Source: UCB3 sp964415605
Lineage (GTDB): Bacteria > Chloroflexota > Anaerolineae > Epilineales > Epilineaceae
Direction of reading: 5' to 3'
Assembly (NCBI GenBank): GCA_964415605.1
Contig: CAYQBA010000022.1
Span: 1 to 34,583, forward strand
Length of the DNA: 34,583 bases
Below the pieces are notes generated by a model that saw only the letters and a program-made list of their open reading frames with translations, had not been told where the DNA came from and did no database searches. Numbering within the stretch: the stretch's first letter is position 1; each line of letters opens with the position of its first letter. Below are positions 7,070-14,708 of this stretch, one piece after another. The translations under genes and the position numbers were made by a program.

Positions 7070-9532
7070 ATGTCCGTGGCCGAGATCCTGAGCACCATGG
7101 CCTACGGCCCAGCGCCGGAGTCGGCCGCGCCGGTCGACGCGTGGCTCGACGCGCACGGCCGCCGCTTCGGGCTGTTCGTCGACGGGGCCTTCACGCCGCC
7201 CGGCGCGACGTTCCCGACCGTCAACCCCGCCACCGCCCGGCCGATCGCGGACGTCACCCAGGCCACGGCGGCCGACGTCGACGCGGCCGTCGCCGCCACG
7301 CGCCGCGCCCAGCCCGGGTGGGCCGCGCTGGGCGGGCACGCCCGGGCGCGGCACCTGTACGCCATCGCCCGCCACATCCAGAAGCACAGCCGCCATCTCG
7401 CCGTGCTCGAGACCCTCGACAACGGCAAGCCCATCCGCGAGACGCGCGACATCGACGTGCCGCTGGCGGCCCGACACTTCTACCACCATGCCGGCTGGGC
7501 GCAGGTGATGGCCGAGGCCCTGCCCGGCCACGCCCCCGTCGGCGTCGTCGGCCAGATCATCCCGTGGAACTTCCCGCTGCTCATGCTGGCCTGGAAGATC
7601 GCGCCGGCGCTGGCCATGGGCAACACCGTCGTGCTCAAGCCGGCCGAGTGGACGTCGCTGACGGCGCTGGCCTTCGCGGAGCTGTGCCGCGACGTCGGCC
7701 TGCCGCCCGGCGTGGTCAACATCGTCACGGGCGACGGGCGGGTGGGTGAGCTGATCGTGCGGCACCCCGGCATCGACAAGATCGCGTTCACCGGCTCGAC
7801 CGAGGTCGGGCGCCTGATCCGCGCCGCCACCGCCGGCAGCGGCAAGAAGCTCTCGCTCGAGCTCGGCGGGAAGTCTCCCTTCGTCGTGTTCGACAGCGCC
7901 GACCTCGACAGCGTCGTCGAGGGCGTGGTCGACGCCATCTGGTTCAACCAGGGGCAGGTGTGCTGCGCCGGCAGCCGCCTCCTCGTCCAGGAGAGCATCG
8001 CGCCGCGGCTGATCGACAAGCTGAAGGCGCGCATGGAGACGCTGCGCGTCGGCGACCCGCTCGACAAGGCGATCGACATCGGCGCCATCGTCGCGCCGGC
8101 GCAGCTCGACACAATCACCCGGCTGGTGCGCCAGGGCGAAGCCGAGGGCGCCACGGTCTGGCAGCCGGCCACGGCCTGCCCGCGCGACGGCTGGTTTTAC
8201 CCGCCGACGCTCCTCACCGACGTCAGCCCGGCGTCGACGGTGGCGCAGGTCGAGATCTTCGGGCCGGTGCTCGTGGCCATGACGTTCCGAACGCCCGACG
8301 AGGCGGTGGCGCTGGCCAACAACACGCGCTACGGCCTGGCCGCGAGCGTGTGGAGCGACGACCTCAACGTCGCGCTCGACGCCGCCCGCCGCATCAAGGC
8401 GGGCGTGGTGTGGGTCAACAGCACCAACCTGTTCGACGCCGCCGCCGGCTTCGGGGGCTACCGCGAGAGCGGCTTCGGGCGCGAGGGCGGGCGTGAGGGG
8501 TTGTTCGAGTACGTCCGGGGGTCTGGGGATGTGGCGGCCGGCATGGCGGGCCCGTCGACGGACGCCGCGACGGCCGCCGCACCGGGCCCGCCGACGGATG
8601 CCGTGGCGGCCGGCGTGGCGAACGGTGCGGCGGCGACGGCACGGGTCGCATCCGATGTCGGCGCCCCCACGCCGCGGTCCGAGCCCGATGCCCTGCCGCC
8701 CGTCGACCGGACCCCCAAGCTGTTCATCGGCGGCCGCCAGGCGCGCCCGGACTCGGGCTACAGCCGGCGGGTGCTCGACCGCGCGGGGCGGCTCGTCGCC
8801 GAGGTCGGCGAGGGCAACCGCAAGGACATCCGCAACGCCGTCGAGGCCGCGCGGGCGGCCGCCGGCTGGGCCGACCAGACCGCGCACGCGCGGGCGCAGG
8901 TGCTCTACTACGCCGCCGAAAACCTCGCCGGCCGCCGCGACGCGTTCGCCGCGCGCATGGCGTTGACCACCGGCGACGCGGCGGCCGCGGCGGCGGAGGT
9001 CGACGCGGCCGTCGACCGGTTGTTCACGTTCGCGGCGCTGGCCGACAAGTTCGACGGCGCCGTGCACCACACGCCCGTGCGCTGCGTGACGCTGGCGATG
9101 CCGGAGGCCGTCGGCACGATCGGCATCGTGTGCCCGGACGAAGCGCCGCTCCTGGCGCTCGTGGCGCTGGCGGCGCCGGCGGTGGCCATGGGCAACGCCG
9201 TCGTCGTCGTCCCGTCCGAGGCGAACCCGCTGGCGGCGGTCGAGCTGTACGCCGTGCTCGAGACCAGCGACGTGCCGCCGGGCGTGGTCAACCTCGTCAC
9301 CGGCGCGCGCGACGTGCTGGCGCGCACCCTGGCCGAGCACGCCGACGTCGATGCGGTGTGGTACTTCGGGGACGCGGCGGGGAGCGCCATGGTCGAGGCG
9401 GCCTCGATCGGAAACCTCAAGCAGACCTGGGTGGGCCACGGCCGGCCGCGCGACTGGCGGGCGGCGGACGCCGAGGCTTGCCTGCGCCGCGCCACGCAGG
9501 TGAAGAACATCTGGGTGCCGTACGGGGCGTGA
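7070..9532 (+). CDS. ALDH16-like double aldehyde dehydrogenase
   Basis: This 820-residue protein is two aldehyde dehydrogenase units in tandem. Unit 1 (about 30-490) is complete: IIPWNFPLLM, FTGSTEVGR, the general-base glutamate in LELGGKSP (E264), the nucleophile in GQVCCAG (C298, 34 residues later as usual) and EIFGPVLV. A linker rich in Ala, Pro and Thr (about 491-545) leads to unit 2 (about 550-820), which keeps the fold (FIGGRQ, VPSEANPLAAVELY, PPGVVNLVTG) but has no ELGGK glutamate or GQxC cysteine, so it should be inactive. This resembles the ALDH16 family. ATG 7070 follows GGAGGG with 4-nt spacing. Directly downstream of deoC, it likely oxidises acetaldehyde to acetate with NAD+; the substrate is inferred from context. 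Confidence 0.9.
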   Translation: MSVAEILSTMAYGPAPESAAPVDAWLDAHGRRFGLFVDGAFTPPGATFPTVNPATARPIADVTQATAADVDAAVAATRRAQPGWAALGGHARARHLYAIARHIQKHSRHLAVLETLDNGKPIRETRDIDVPLAARHFYHHAGWAQVMAEALPGHAPVGVVGQIIPWNFPLLMLAWKIAPALAMGNTVVLKPAEWTSLTALAFAELCRDVGLPPGVVNIVTGDGRVGELIVRHPGIDKIAFTGSTEVGRLIRAATAGSGKKLSLELGGKSPFVVFDSADLDSVVEGVVDAIWFNQGQVCCAGSRLLVQESIAPRLIDKLKARMETLRVGDPLDKAIDIGAIVAPAQLDTITRLVRQGEAEGATVWQPATACPRDGWFYPPTLLTDVSPASTVAQVEIFGPVLVAMTFRTPDEAVALANNTRYGLAASVWSDDLNVALDAARRIKAGVVWVNSTNLFDAAAGFGGYRESGFGREGGREGLFEYVRGSGDVAAGMAGPSTDAATAAAPGPPTDAVAAGVANGAAATARVASDVGAPTPRSEPDALPPVDRTPKLFIGGRQARPDSGYSRRVLDRAGRLVAEVGEGNRKDIRNAVEAARAAAGWADQTAHARAQVLYYAAENLAGRRDAFAARMALTTGDAAAAAAEVDAAVDRLFTFAALADKFDGAVHHTPVRCVTLAMPEAVGTIGIVCPDEAPLLALVALAAPAVAMGNAVVVVPSEANPLAAVELYAVLETSDVPPGVVNLVTGARDVLARTLAEHADVDAVWYFGDAAGSAMVEAASIGNLKQTWVGHGRPRDWRAADAEACLRRATQVKNIWVPYGA

Positions 9533-9570
9533 GGCGGATGCGCGCGGCGGGCGATCCGCGGGCCCAGGAG

Positions 9571-9598
9571 TTGCCGGCTCCCCAGAAGCGGTTATCAT
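9571..9598 (+). promoter_or_regulatory. promoter of the beta-propeller gene
   Basis: TTGCCG (9571-9576) and TATCAT (9593-9598) are spaced 16 nt apart. The expected start site is close to ATG 9609, so the mRNA may have almost no leader. Confidence 0.55.
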
Positions 9599-9608
9599 GC
9601 CCGGGAAC

Positions 9609-11144
9609 ATGCGCCAGCACGCCATTTCCGCAAGCAGCAAGCTCATGATGTCGGCCATCCTGGCGGCCGTGGCGTTCGTCGTGCTGGTCGCGGTCTGCCG
9701 CCTCCGCAACTGCACGTGCAGCACGCGGTGGATCGACTCGATCGTCTTGAACGATACGAGAACGGGCCACATGGTGGTCAACGCCGTCACTGGCGCGCTT
9801 TATGTCGATGCGCCGGACTCGATGGATATCGCGGTTTTCGACGCGGCACATTGGGATCGCGGGCCGCTGGCGCGCGTGCCGACCGAGGGCTACATCGGCG
9901 GGTTGGCGCTGGACGAGGTCGCCAACAAGCTTTACGTCGTACAGGGTTTCGCCGGACGCGTCCGCGTCATCGACGGCGCGACGCACGCTTACCACGACTT
10001 CGCGGTCCCGGACCTGGTCAACGCCATGAGCGCGGTGGCCGTGGACCCCACGCGCAAGCGGCTGTTCGTTGCCCGGGCCGACAACCACGACATCGCGGTC
10101 TTCGACACCACGACCGAGGCATTTGTGGCGTCCATCGACGAAGGCTGCTGCGCGTCCACGAGCATCGTCCTCGCGGTCGATCCGTCGACGGGGTATCTGT
10201 ACGTGCTGAACCAGACGCCGCCGCAGGTGACGGTTTTCGACGCCGAGCAGCGCAAGATCGCCGTGGTCGCGGTCGGCGACGTGCCTGCCTTCATCGCGCT
10301 GGACCCGACGGCCCGCCGCGCCTACGTCACCAACAGCACATCACTGTACATTTCGGTCATCGACATCGCGCCAGGCCACCCGCGGGCCTTCCATGTGATC
10401 GAGGACATCAAGATGCGGGAGCATCCGACGCACATCGCGATCGACGCCACGGCCCGGCGTGCCTATGTCACAAACAACGGCACCGACACCATGGCGATCA
10501 TCGACCTCGATCGATCCCGATGGGTGGAAGACATCGAGTTGGGCTATCAGCCGCTGTTCATCGCCCTGGACCCTGCGACATCGCGCCTGTTCGCTTCCGC
10601 CGACATCTCCAAGGTTGAAGTGATTCAGGGCTGCCGCGCCCCCGGCTGGTCCTGGGACGCGGTGCGCGACCGTCCGACCGCCGCCATCGCCACACCGCCG
10701 CCGCTGCGCGATCCGACGGCCGTGGCGCAGCGGCGGCTGTCCGTCCGCTGCAACCGCATGTTCCGCATCCGGACGCAGTGCAGCGAAGGCTCTGGCGTGT
10801 ACGAGGCGAAGTTGGCGCACGCCGAGGTCGAGTCGGCCGGGGCGCGGGTGGCGGACGGCGGCGCGGCCGGGCAGATCTGCGGCGTCGATGCCGACTACGT
10901 CGAGACCGACCTGGCCGCCGCCGGGCTCTACTACTCCGTTCCGGTGATCGAGCTCGGCGCAAGCACGCCCGTCGTATGGACGTTCCACTCGGCGTCGCGG
11001 ACGTTCGGTGGCAAGACGCCCCCGCCGGGCACCGCCGTGACGCGGGTCGAGACGCCGCCCGAAGCGCCATGGGCGGAGGCGCTGTGGTACCTCTCGCGCT
11101 ACAAGACCAAGCAGGCGCCGGAGGCCGTGGCGGGGTGTGAGTAG
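9609..11144 (+). CDS. membrane-anchored YncE-like beta-propeller protein
   Basis: This is a 511-residue protein with one N-terminal hydrophobic helix at about 12-30, likely an uncleaved anchor because basic and cysteine residues (RLRNCTCSTR) follow. Residues about 50-340 are repeated blades with the YncE/NHL-type pattern 'hhAlDpxxxrhYVxNxxxxxhxVhD', for example FIALDPTARRAYVTNSTSLYISVID and HIAIDATARRAYVTNNGTD. A Pro-rich stretch near 358-375 leads to a C-terminal domain of about 130 residues with several cysteines that I do not recognise. ATG 9609 was chosen because an earlier in-frame ATG (9597) lies inside the -10 box. Such propellers usually bind partners or ligands outside the cell; no activity is assigned. 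Confidence 0.75.
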   Translation: MRQHAISASSKLMMSAILAAVAFVVLVAVCRLRNCTCSTRWIDSIVLNDTRTGHMVVNAVTGALYVDAPDSMDIAVFDAAHWDRGPLARVPTEGYIGGLALDEVANKLYVVQGFAGRVRVIDGATHAYHDFAVPDLVNAMSAVAVDPTRKRLFVARADNHDIAVFDTTTEAFVASIDEGCCASTSIVLAVDPSTGYLYVLNQTPPQVTVFDAEQRKIAVVAVGDVPAFIALDPTARRAYVTNSTSLYISVIDIAPGHPRAFHVIEDIKMREHPTHIAIDATARRAYVTNNGTDTMAIIDLDRSRWVEDIELGYQPLFIALDPATSRLFASADISKVEVIQGCRAPGWSWDAVRDRPTAAIATPPPLRDPTAVAQRRLSVRCNRMFRIRTQCSEGSGVYEAKLAHAEVESAGARVADGGAAGQICGVDADYVETDLAAAGLYYSVPVIELGASTPVVWTFHSASRTFGGKTPPPGTAVTRVETPPEAPWAEALWYLSRYKTKQAPEAVAGCE

Positions 11145-11201
11145 CGCGAGGGAAGAACGCGGTGTGGGCCGAACACGTGCCGAGAATCGCAGGTAGATCG
11201 A

Positions 11202-11233
11202 CGCGTGGCGGGCCGTTGCCGACCCGCCACGCG
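11202..11233. terminator. bidirectional terminator-like inverted repeat
   Basis: An 11-bp perfect stem, CGCGTGGCGGG (11202-11212) with its complement at 11223-11233, closes a 10-nt loop between two converging genes. No T-tract follows on either strand. Confidence 0.6.
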
Positions 11234-11294
11234 CCCCTCGAACGTCGGTCACGATCGCCCCGACAGCCCGATTCGCCATCAAGGCCGGCCGTCG

Positions 11295-12542
11295 TCAACC
11301 GCCGCCGACAATCGACACCCAGTCGTCCATGGCGCTGATGCTGCAACCGAACTTGACGTGGCCTTCGCCCAGATCGAGCGCCGAGATGATCTGCCGGCAC
11401 GAGCAGCCGCCGGTGGCGGTCGTGTCGTAGCCGCGGTCTGGTCCGCGGCCGTTCGGCCGCTTGGTGTCGAACACCAGGTCGTCGTCGACCAGGGCCCAGC
11501 GGTTCGTGCCGAGGCCGACCGTCGGCACGTCCTCGTGGATGACCGTCCCGGCGCAGCGGTCGTCGGCGTTGTCGACGCCGTCGCCATCCCGATCATCGTC
11601 GCACGCGTCGCCGATGCCGTCGCCGTCGAAGTCCGCCTGGTCCGCGTTCGCCGCCGCCGGGCAGTTGTCGGCGTCGTCGTCGACGCCGTCGCCATCCCGA
11701 TCATCGTCGCACGCGTCGCCGATGCCGTCGCCGTCGAGGTCCGCCTGGTCCGCGTTCGCCACGGCCGGGCAGTTGTCGGCGTCGTCGTCGATGCCGTCGT
11801 CGTCGGCGTCCGTGTTGGCGGGCATGACGACGATGTCGAGCACAGGCGAGTTGGTGATGTGGCAGGTTGCGGTCGTGCCCGCGCAGAAGAAGAACGGCAA
11901 GCGGTAGATGCCGACCTTGGCGGTCGGTTTGACCGTGAACCGCCACACGTCTTCGATGTAGCTCCCGCCCGAGACAAACGTGCCGTGATTCGTGCTGATC
12001 CGCTCGAAGGCGATGTTGTCGGCGAAGAACGCGTACACACTCCACGCGTCTCCCACCACGCCGCTCTCGTCGATGACGGGCGAGCGATACGGGCTGCAGT
12101 ACGCGTTCGATGGCGTGGACTGCGTCGACTGGAAGCCGAAGATCGTGACCCAACCGTCGATGGGCTCGTCATGCGTTGGCGGCCCGAGCGTGTCCGACAC
12201 GGACATCGACGACACGCCGTACAAGTGCATGATGGGCTCTTCGAAGCTGCCGCAGCTGCCGAAGCCTGGCGCACCCGTCGGCGTTCCGGTCACGGTCACC
12301 TCGAGGACGGTCTCCTCCCCGGCCGTGGCGACCAGGGTCGAGTCGGAGAGCGCGAGGACGTGCGTTTGGGGCGGCGGCGAGCCGAAGCAGAGCGGCGACG
12401 CCGTGCAGTCGAACGGGTTGGGCGGAATCGTCAACAGGTCGCTGGCGCGCGCGACGCCCGGATCTCGCGCGCGACCTCCGAGCACCACGCCCAGCCCAAG
12501 CGCCAGGGCCATGAGCCCGGTGAAGCGGACCAATGCCTTCAT
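11295..12542 (-). CDS. secreted thrombospondin type 3 repeat protein
   Basis: This is a 415-residue exported protein. Residues 1-33 form a signal peptide (MKALVRFTGLMALALGLGVVL, cleavage probably after ARA). A beta-rich domain of about 200 residues follows, with four or more cysteines and no family I recognise. At about 245-338 come calcium-binding thrombospondin type 3 repeats: DDDADNCPAxANADQADxDGDGIGDACDDDRDGDGVD occurs in two nearly identical copies plus a partial third. The last 75 residues contain a GGCSCRQI segment. ATG 12542 has AGGAGG 8-9 nt upstream. The gene lies 179 nt downstream of an anti-sigma gene on the same strand and is probably the output or partner of that module. It is likely cell-surface or matrix-associated. 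Confidence 0.85.
   Translation of the reverse strand: MKALVRFTGLMALALGLGVVLGGRARDPGVARASDLLTIPPNPFDCTASPLCFGSPPPQTHVLALSDSTLVATAGEETVLEVTVTGTPTGAPGFGSCGSFEEPIMHLYGVSSMSVSDTLGPPTHDEPIDGWVTIFGFQSTQSTPSNAYCSPYRSPVIDESGVVGDAWSVYAFFADNIAFERISTNHGTFVSGGSYIEDVWRFTVKPTAKVGIYRLPFFFCAGTTATCHITNSPVLDIVVMPANTDADDDGIDDDADNCPAVANADQADLDGDGIGDACDDDRDGDGVDDDADNCPAAANADQADFDGDGIGDACDDDRDGDGVDNADDRCAGTVIHEDVPTVGLGTNRWALVDDDLVFDTKRPNGRGPDRGYDTTATGGCSCRQIISALDLGEGHVKFGCSISAMDDWVSIVGGG
11571..11786. repeat. two tandem 108-bp repeats
   Basis: Copies at 11571-11678 and 11679-11786 differ at only a few positions by eye. Each encodes one 36-residue thrombospondin type 3 unit. A shorter, more diverged copy follows at 11787. 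The near-identity suggests recent duplication and a possibly variable repeat number. Confidence 0.9.
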
Positions 12543-12721
12543 GCAGTTGCCCTCCTGATGTGGGTTGGGCGCGGCAAACGCCCATGGGTGGCGGCAGTCG
12601 ACGAGCGTTGCCATGGCGCTCTTGCCGGGAGGCATCGAGCGGGACGGTCCCGCGAGTAGCCGATCAGAGCGCGGTACCCGCGGCGCACACACCAGCGGCC
12701 GAGGCTGGCGCAACACCGCGC

Positions 12722-13741
12722 CTATCGCGTCTCGATCGCGATCCAGTCCACCTTCAGGTCGACCTTCACCGGGTCGAGCGGGACGTCCTCGCCCTCGAAC
12801 CAGCAGCGGCGCACGCCGATCGGGAAGCCGGACGTCGTCCGGGCGCCGACGATCGGGAAGCGGCACGCGTCGTCGACCGCGAACGGCCGGCCCCAGTCGT
12901 AAGGCGAAAGCACGACGTGGTAGCCCGCGTTGGGCATCGGCTCGGAGAAGTTGATCGACGTGTTGTTGAACCCGGCCGGGATCACCGCCATGCCCGACCG
13001 GATCTGGAGGCCCGTCGCCGAGCCTGGCGCCAGCCCCAGCGCCGTAGCCCCGCCGAAACCGGTTCCGACGTCCCGCTCGTAGTCGCGGCATCCCTCGCTC
13101 GCCGACACCAGGCGCAGCTGCCCGTCGGCGATGCCGGCGCAAAGGACCGAAGCCTCGACGGAAGCTGTGCCCGCCCCGGCCGGCCGCCCGGTCGCCGACC
13201 AGAGCGATGCTTCCAGCGCCGGCAGCACCGCCGGGTGCAGCAAGCCGATGACACAAGCCGCTGCGACGACGGCCCGGGCCGCACTCAGCCCGAGCAGCAC
13301 GCGCCCCGGCGCGCCCGCCGCCGCCATCCGCCGCCCCGCCGCGTCCAAGCCGATCCAGGTCGCGCCCCCCGCCGCCAGCAGCACGAGCGCGACGATCGGC
13401 AGCGCGCCGGGCGCTGCGTCGCCCGCCCGCAGCACCCACGCGCCGAGCCCGGCGAGGACGAGCAGGACGCCGGCCGCGCCCGCCCAGCGCCCGGCACGCG
13501 CGCGCAAGGCATGCGACCGCTCGGCGTCCCAGGTCGCCGCGCGCGAGCGCAGCCGATCCAGATCCTGCGCCAGGGGCGAGTCCGGCCACGGCGCGGCGGC
13601 GAGCACGGCCCGCACGTGGCGCTCGGCGGCCACCGCTTGCGCGCACTCGGCGCAGTCCGCGACGTGCGCCGCGATGTCCGCGGGCAGGACGTCGGCGCCG
13701 CCGATCTGGGCGATCCGGCGCCGGAATGCTTCACAGCTCAT
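12722..13741 (-). CDS. zinc-finger anti-sigma factor with lectin-like outer domain
   Basis: This 339-residue protein follows and overlaps (11 nt) an ECF sigma gene. The N-terminus holds the zinc anti-sigma motif HVADCAEC (H26, C30, C33). Three membrane helices lie at about 87-106, 113-131 and 148-169. The outer part starts with a two-cysteine motif (VLCAGIADGQLRLVSASEGC, 199-218) like those preceding some secreted beta-domains. It ends with a segment of about 80 residues whose pattern (INFSEPMPNAGYHVVLSP, then TTSGFPIGV and VDWIAIET) resembles the H-type lectin or phage tail-fibre beta-sandwich. That assignment is from pattern memory. ATG 13741 starts the family-typical MSCEAFRRRI. It probably senses a surface ligand and releases the sigma factor. 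Confidence 0.8.
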   Translation of the reverse strand: MSCEAFRRRIAQIGGADVLPADIAAHVADCAECAQAVAAERHVRAVLAAAPWPDSPLAQDLDRLRSRAATWDAERSHALRARAGRWAGAAGVLLVLAGLGAWVLRAGDAAPGALPIVALVLLAAGGATWIGLDAAGRRMAAAGAPGRVLLGLSAARAVVAAACVIGLLHPAVLPALEASLWSATGRPAGAGTASVEASVLCAGIADGQLRLVSASEGCRDYERDVGTGFGGATALGLAPGSATGLQIRSGMAVIPAGFNNTSINFSEPMPNAGYHVVLSPYDWGRPFAVDDACRFPIVGARTTSGFPIGVRRCWFEGEDVPLDPVKVDLKVDWIAIETR

Positions 13742-14480
13742 GGCGACCGCCCTCCTCGGCGACACTGCTTGAGCTTGGCACGGGCGTGACGGCATCTTCA
13801 CCCGCCGAACCTGAGGCGTGGCCGGCCCGGCGCGGGCGGCGCCATGCTTCGGACGGCTTCACGCCGACCGCCACCAAGTGGTCGAAGTAGCGGTTCCGCG
13901 CGCGCTGCCAGCGCTGCCAGGCCGTGGCTTCGGGGACTCCCAGGAGTGCGGCGACCTCGGCCATCGGGCGCTCGTCCAGCCCGTGAATCAGCAGGATCTC
14001 ACGATCGCCCTCCGCCAGCGCCAGGAACGCCACGATCTCGGGCGCCATGCGATCCAGCCGATGGTGATCGGGGGTCGGGGCAAAGGCGGTTCCGCCGGAA
14101 AGGCCGCCGCGCTCGTCGGTGGGGTCGATCGCCGTCTCGCGGCGCCGGCGCGCGAGATGCCGCGTGGCGCAGCGGCGCGCGACGGTGTACAACCAGGCGC
14201 CGGGCTGGACGATGGGCTTGCCATAGCGACGGGCGTGGACAAACGTGTCGACGAGCAGATCCTCGGCGTCCTGAACGCGCCGGGTCCGCGCGTAGAGGTA
14301 GCGGAGCAGCGCTGGGGCGTGCCGGAGAAACGCGGCTTCAACCTCGACCACCGACGTGGCCGGCGGATCGCCGCCGCCACCCGTCGTGGCGAAGGTGGCC
14401 GAGGCCCTGACGTGCTCCGGTGCGGAGTAGTCGTGTCCGGTGACAGGCGTGGCGGGGTTGGGCTTCACCTCGTCCTCCAT
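13731..14480 (-). CDS. ECF-type RNA polymerase sigma factor (module 3)
   Basis: This is a 249-residue ECF sigma factor. After a hydrophilic N-terminus of about 45 residues, region 2 reads VEAAFLRHAPALLRYLYARTRRVQDAEDLLVDTFVHARRYG then AWLYTVARRCATRHLARRR. Region 4 (about 170-215) reads LALAEGDREILLIHGLDERPMAEVAALLGVPEATAWQRWQRARNRYFDHL. It is more diverged than the other two sigma factors here (LLVDTF in place of VAQEAF). ATG 14480 gives the most natural N-terminus; no ribosome site is evident. Its downstream partners are the zinc-finger anti-sigma gene and then the thrombospondin-repeat gene. It diverges from the channel-like gene at 14709. Confidence 0.85.
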   Translation of the reverse strand: MEDEVKPNPATPVTGHDYSAPEHVRASATFATTGGGGDPPATSVVEVEAAFLRHAPALLRYLYARTRRVQDAEDLLVDTFVHARRYGKPIVQPGAWLYTVARRCATRHLARRRRETAIDPTDERGGLSGGTAFAPTPDHHRLDRMAPEIVAFLALAEGDREILLIHGLDERPMAEVAALLGVPEATAWQRWQRARNRYFDHLVAVGVKPSEAWRRPRRAGHASGSAGEDAVTPVPSSSSVAEEGGRHEL

Positions 14481-14597
14481 GGTCGCGCGTGCCGTGCGAC
14501 GTGACAACGTACTAGTGTCCCGACCACGGCCGTATTCGACAACCGGGCTCACACAACCCGCCATCGCGCTCCCACAACCAAATCCCCCCCTCGGGTG

Positions 14598-14626
14598 TTG
14601 TGACACACGGCGGGCCCGCCTCTGAT
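14598..14626 (+). promoter_or_regulatory. candidate promoter of the TM-helix-repeat gene
   Basis: TTGTGA (14598-14603) and TCTGAT (14621-14626) are 17 nt apart, each 4 of 6 to consensus. A leader of about 76 nt with a good ribosome site would follow. Confidence 0.35.
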
Positions 14627-14708
14627 CGCCCGCCGCCAGCCGTCCCAACCCGTCCCCGGCGGCCGCCGCCCCGCGGCGGCGCCGCATGCACCCACAGGGA
14701 GGAATCGT

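Noticed and set aside
9534..9559. GCGGAT/ATCCGC hairpin after the aldehyde dehydrogenase gene
   Set aside because: It is a 6-bp stem with a 14-nt loop and no T-tract, too weak to call a terminator.
6995..9790. A 931-residue open frame on the minus strand opposite deoC/ALDH
   Set aside because: It is the antisense of a clear aldehyde dehydrogenase gene. The text is His/Arg/Gly-rich without domains, as expected for a shadow frame in GC-rich DNA.
14508..14542. Possible sigma module 3 promoter (TTGTCG, 17 nt, GACACT)
   Set aside because: The -10 matches only three of six bases and nothing else supports it.
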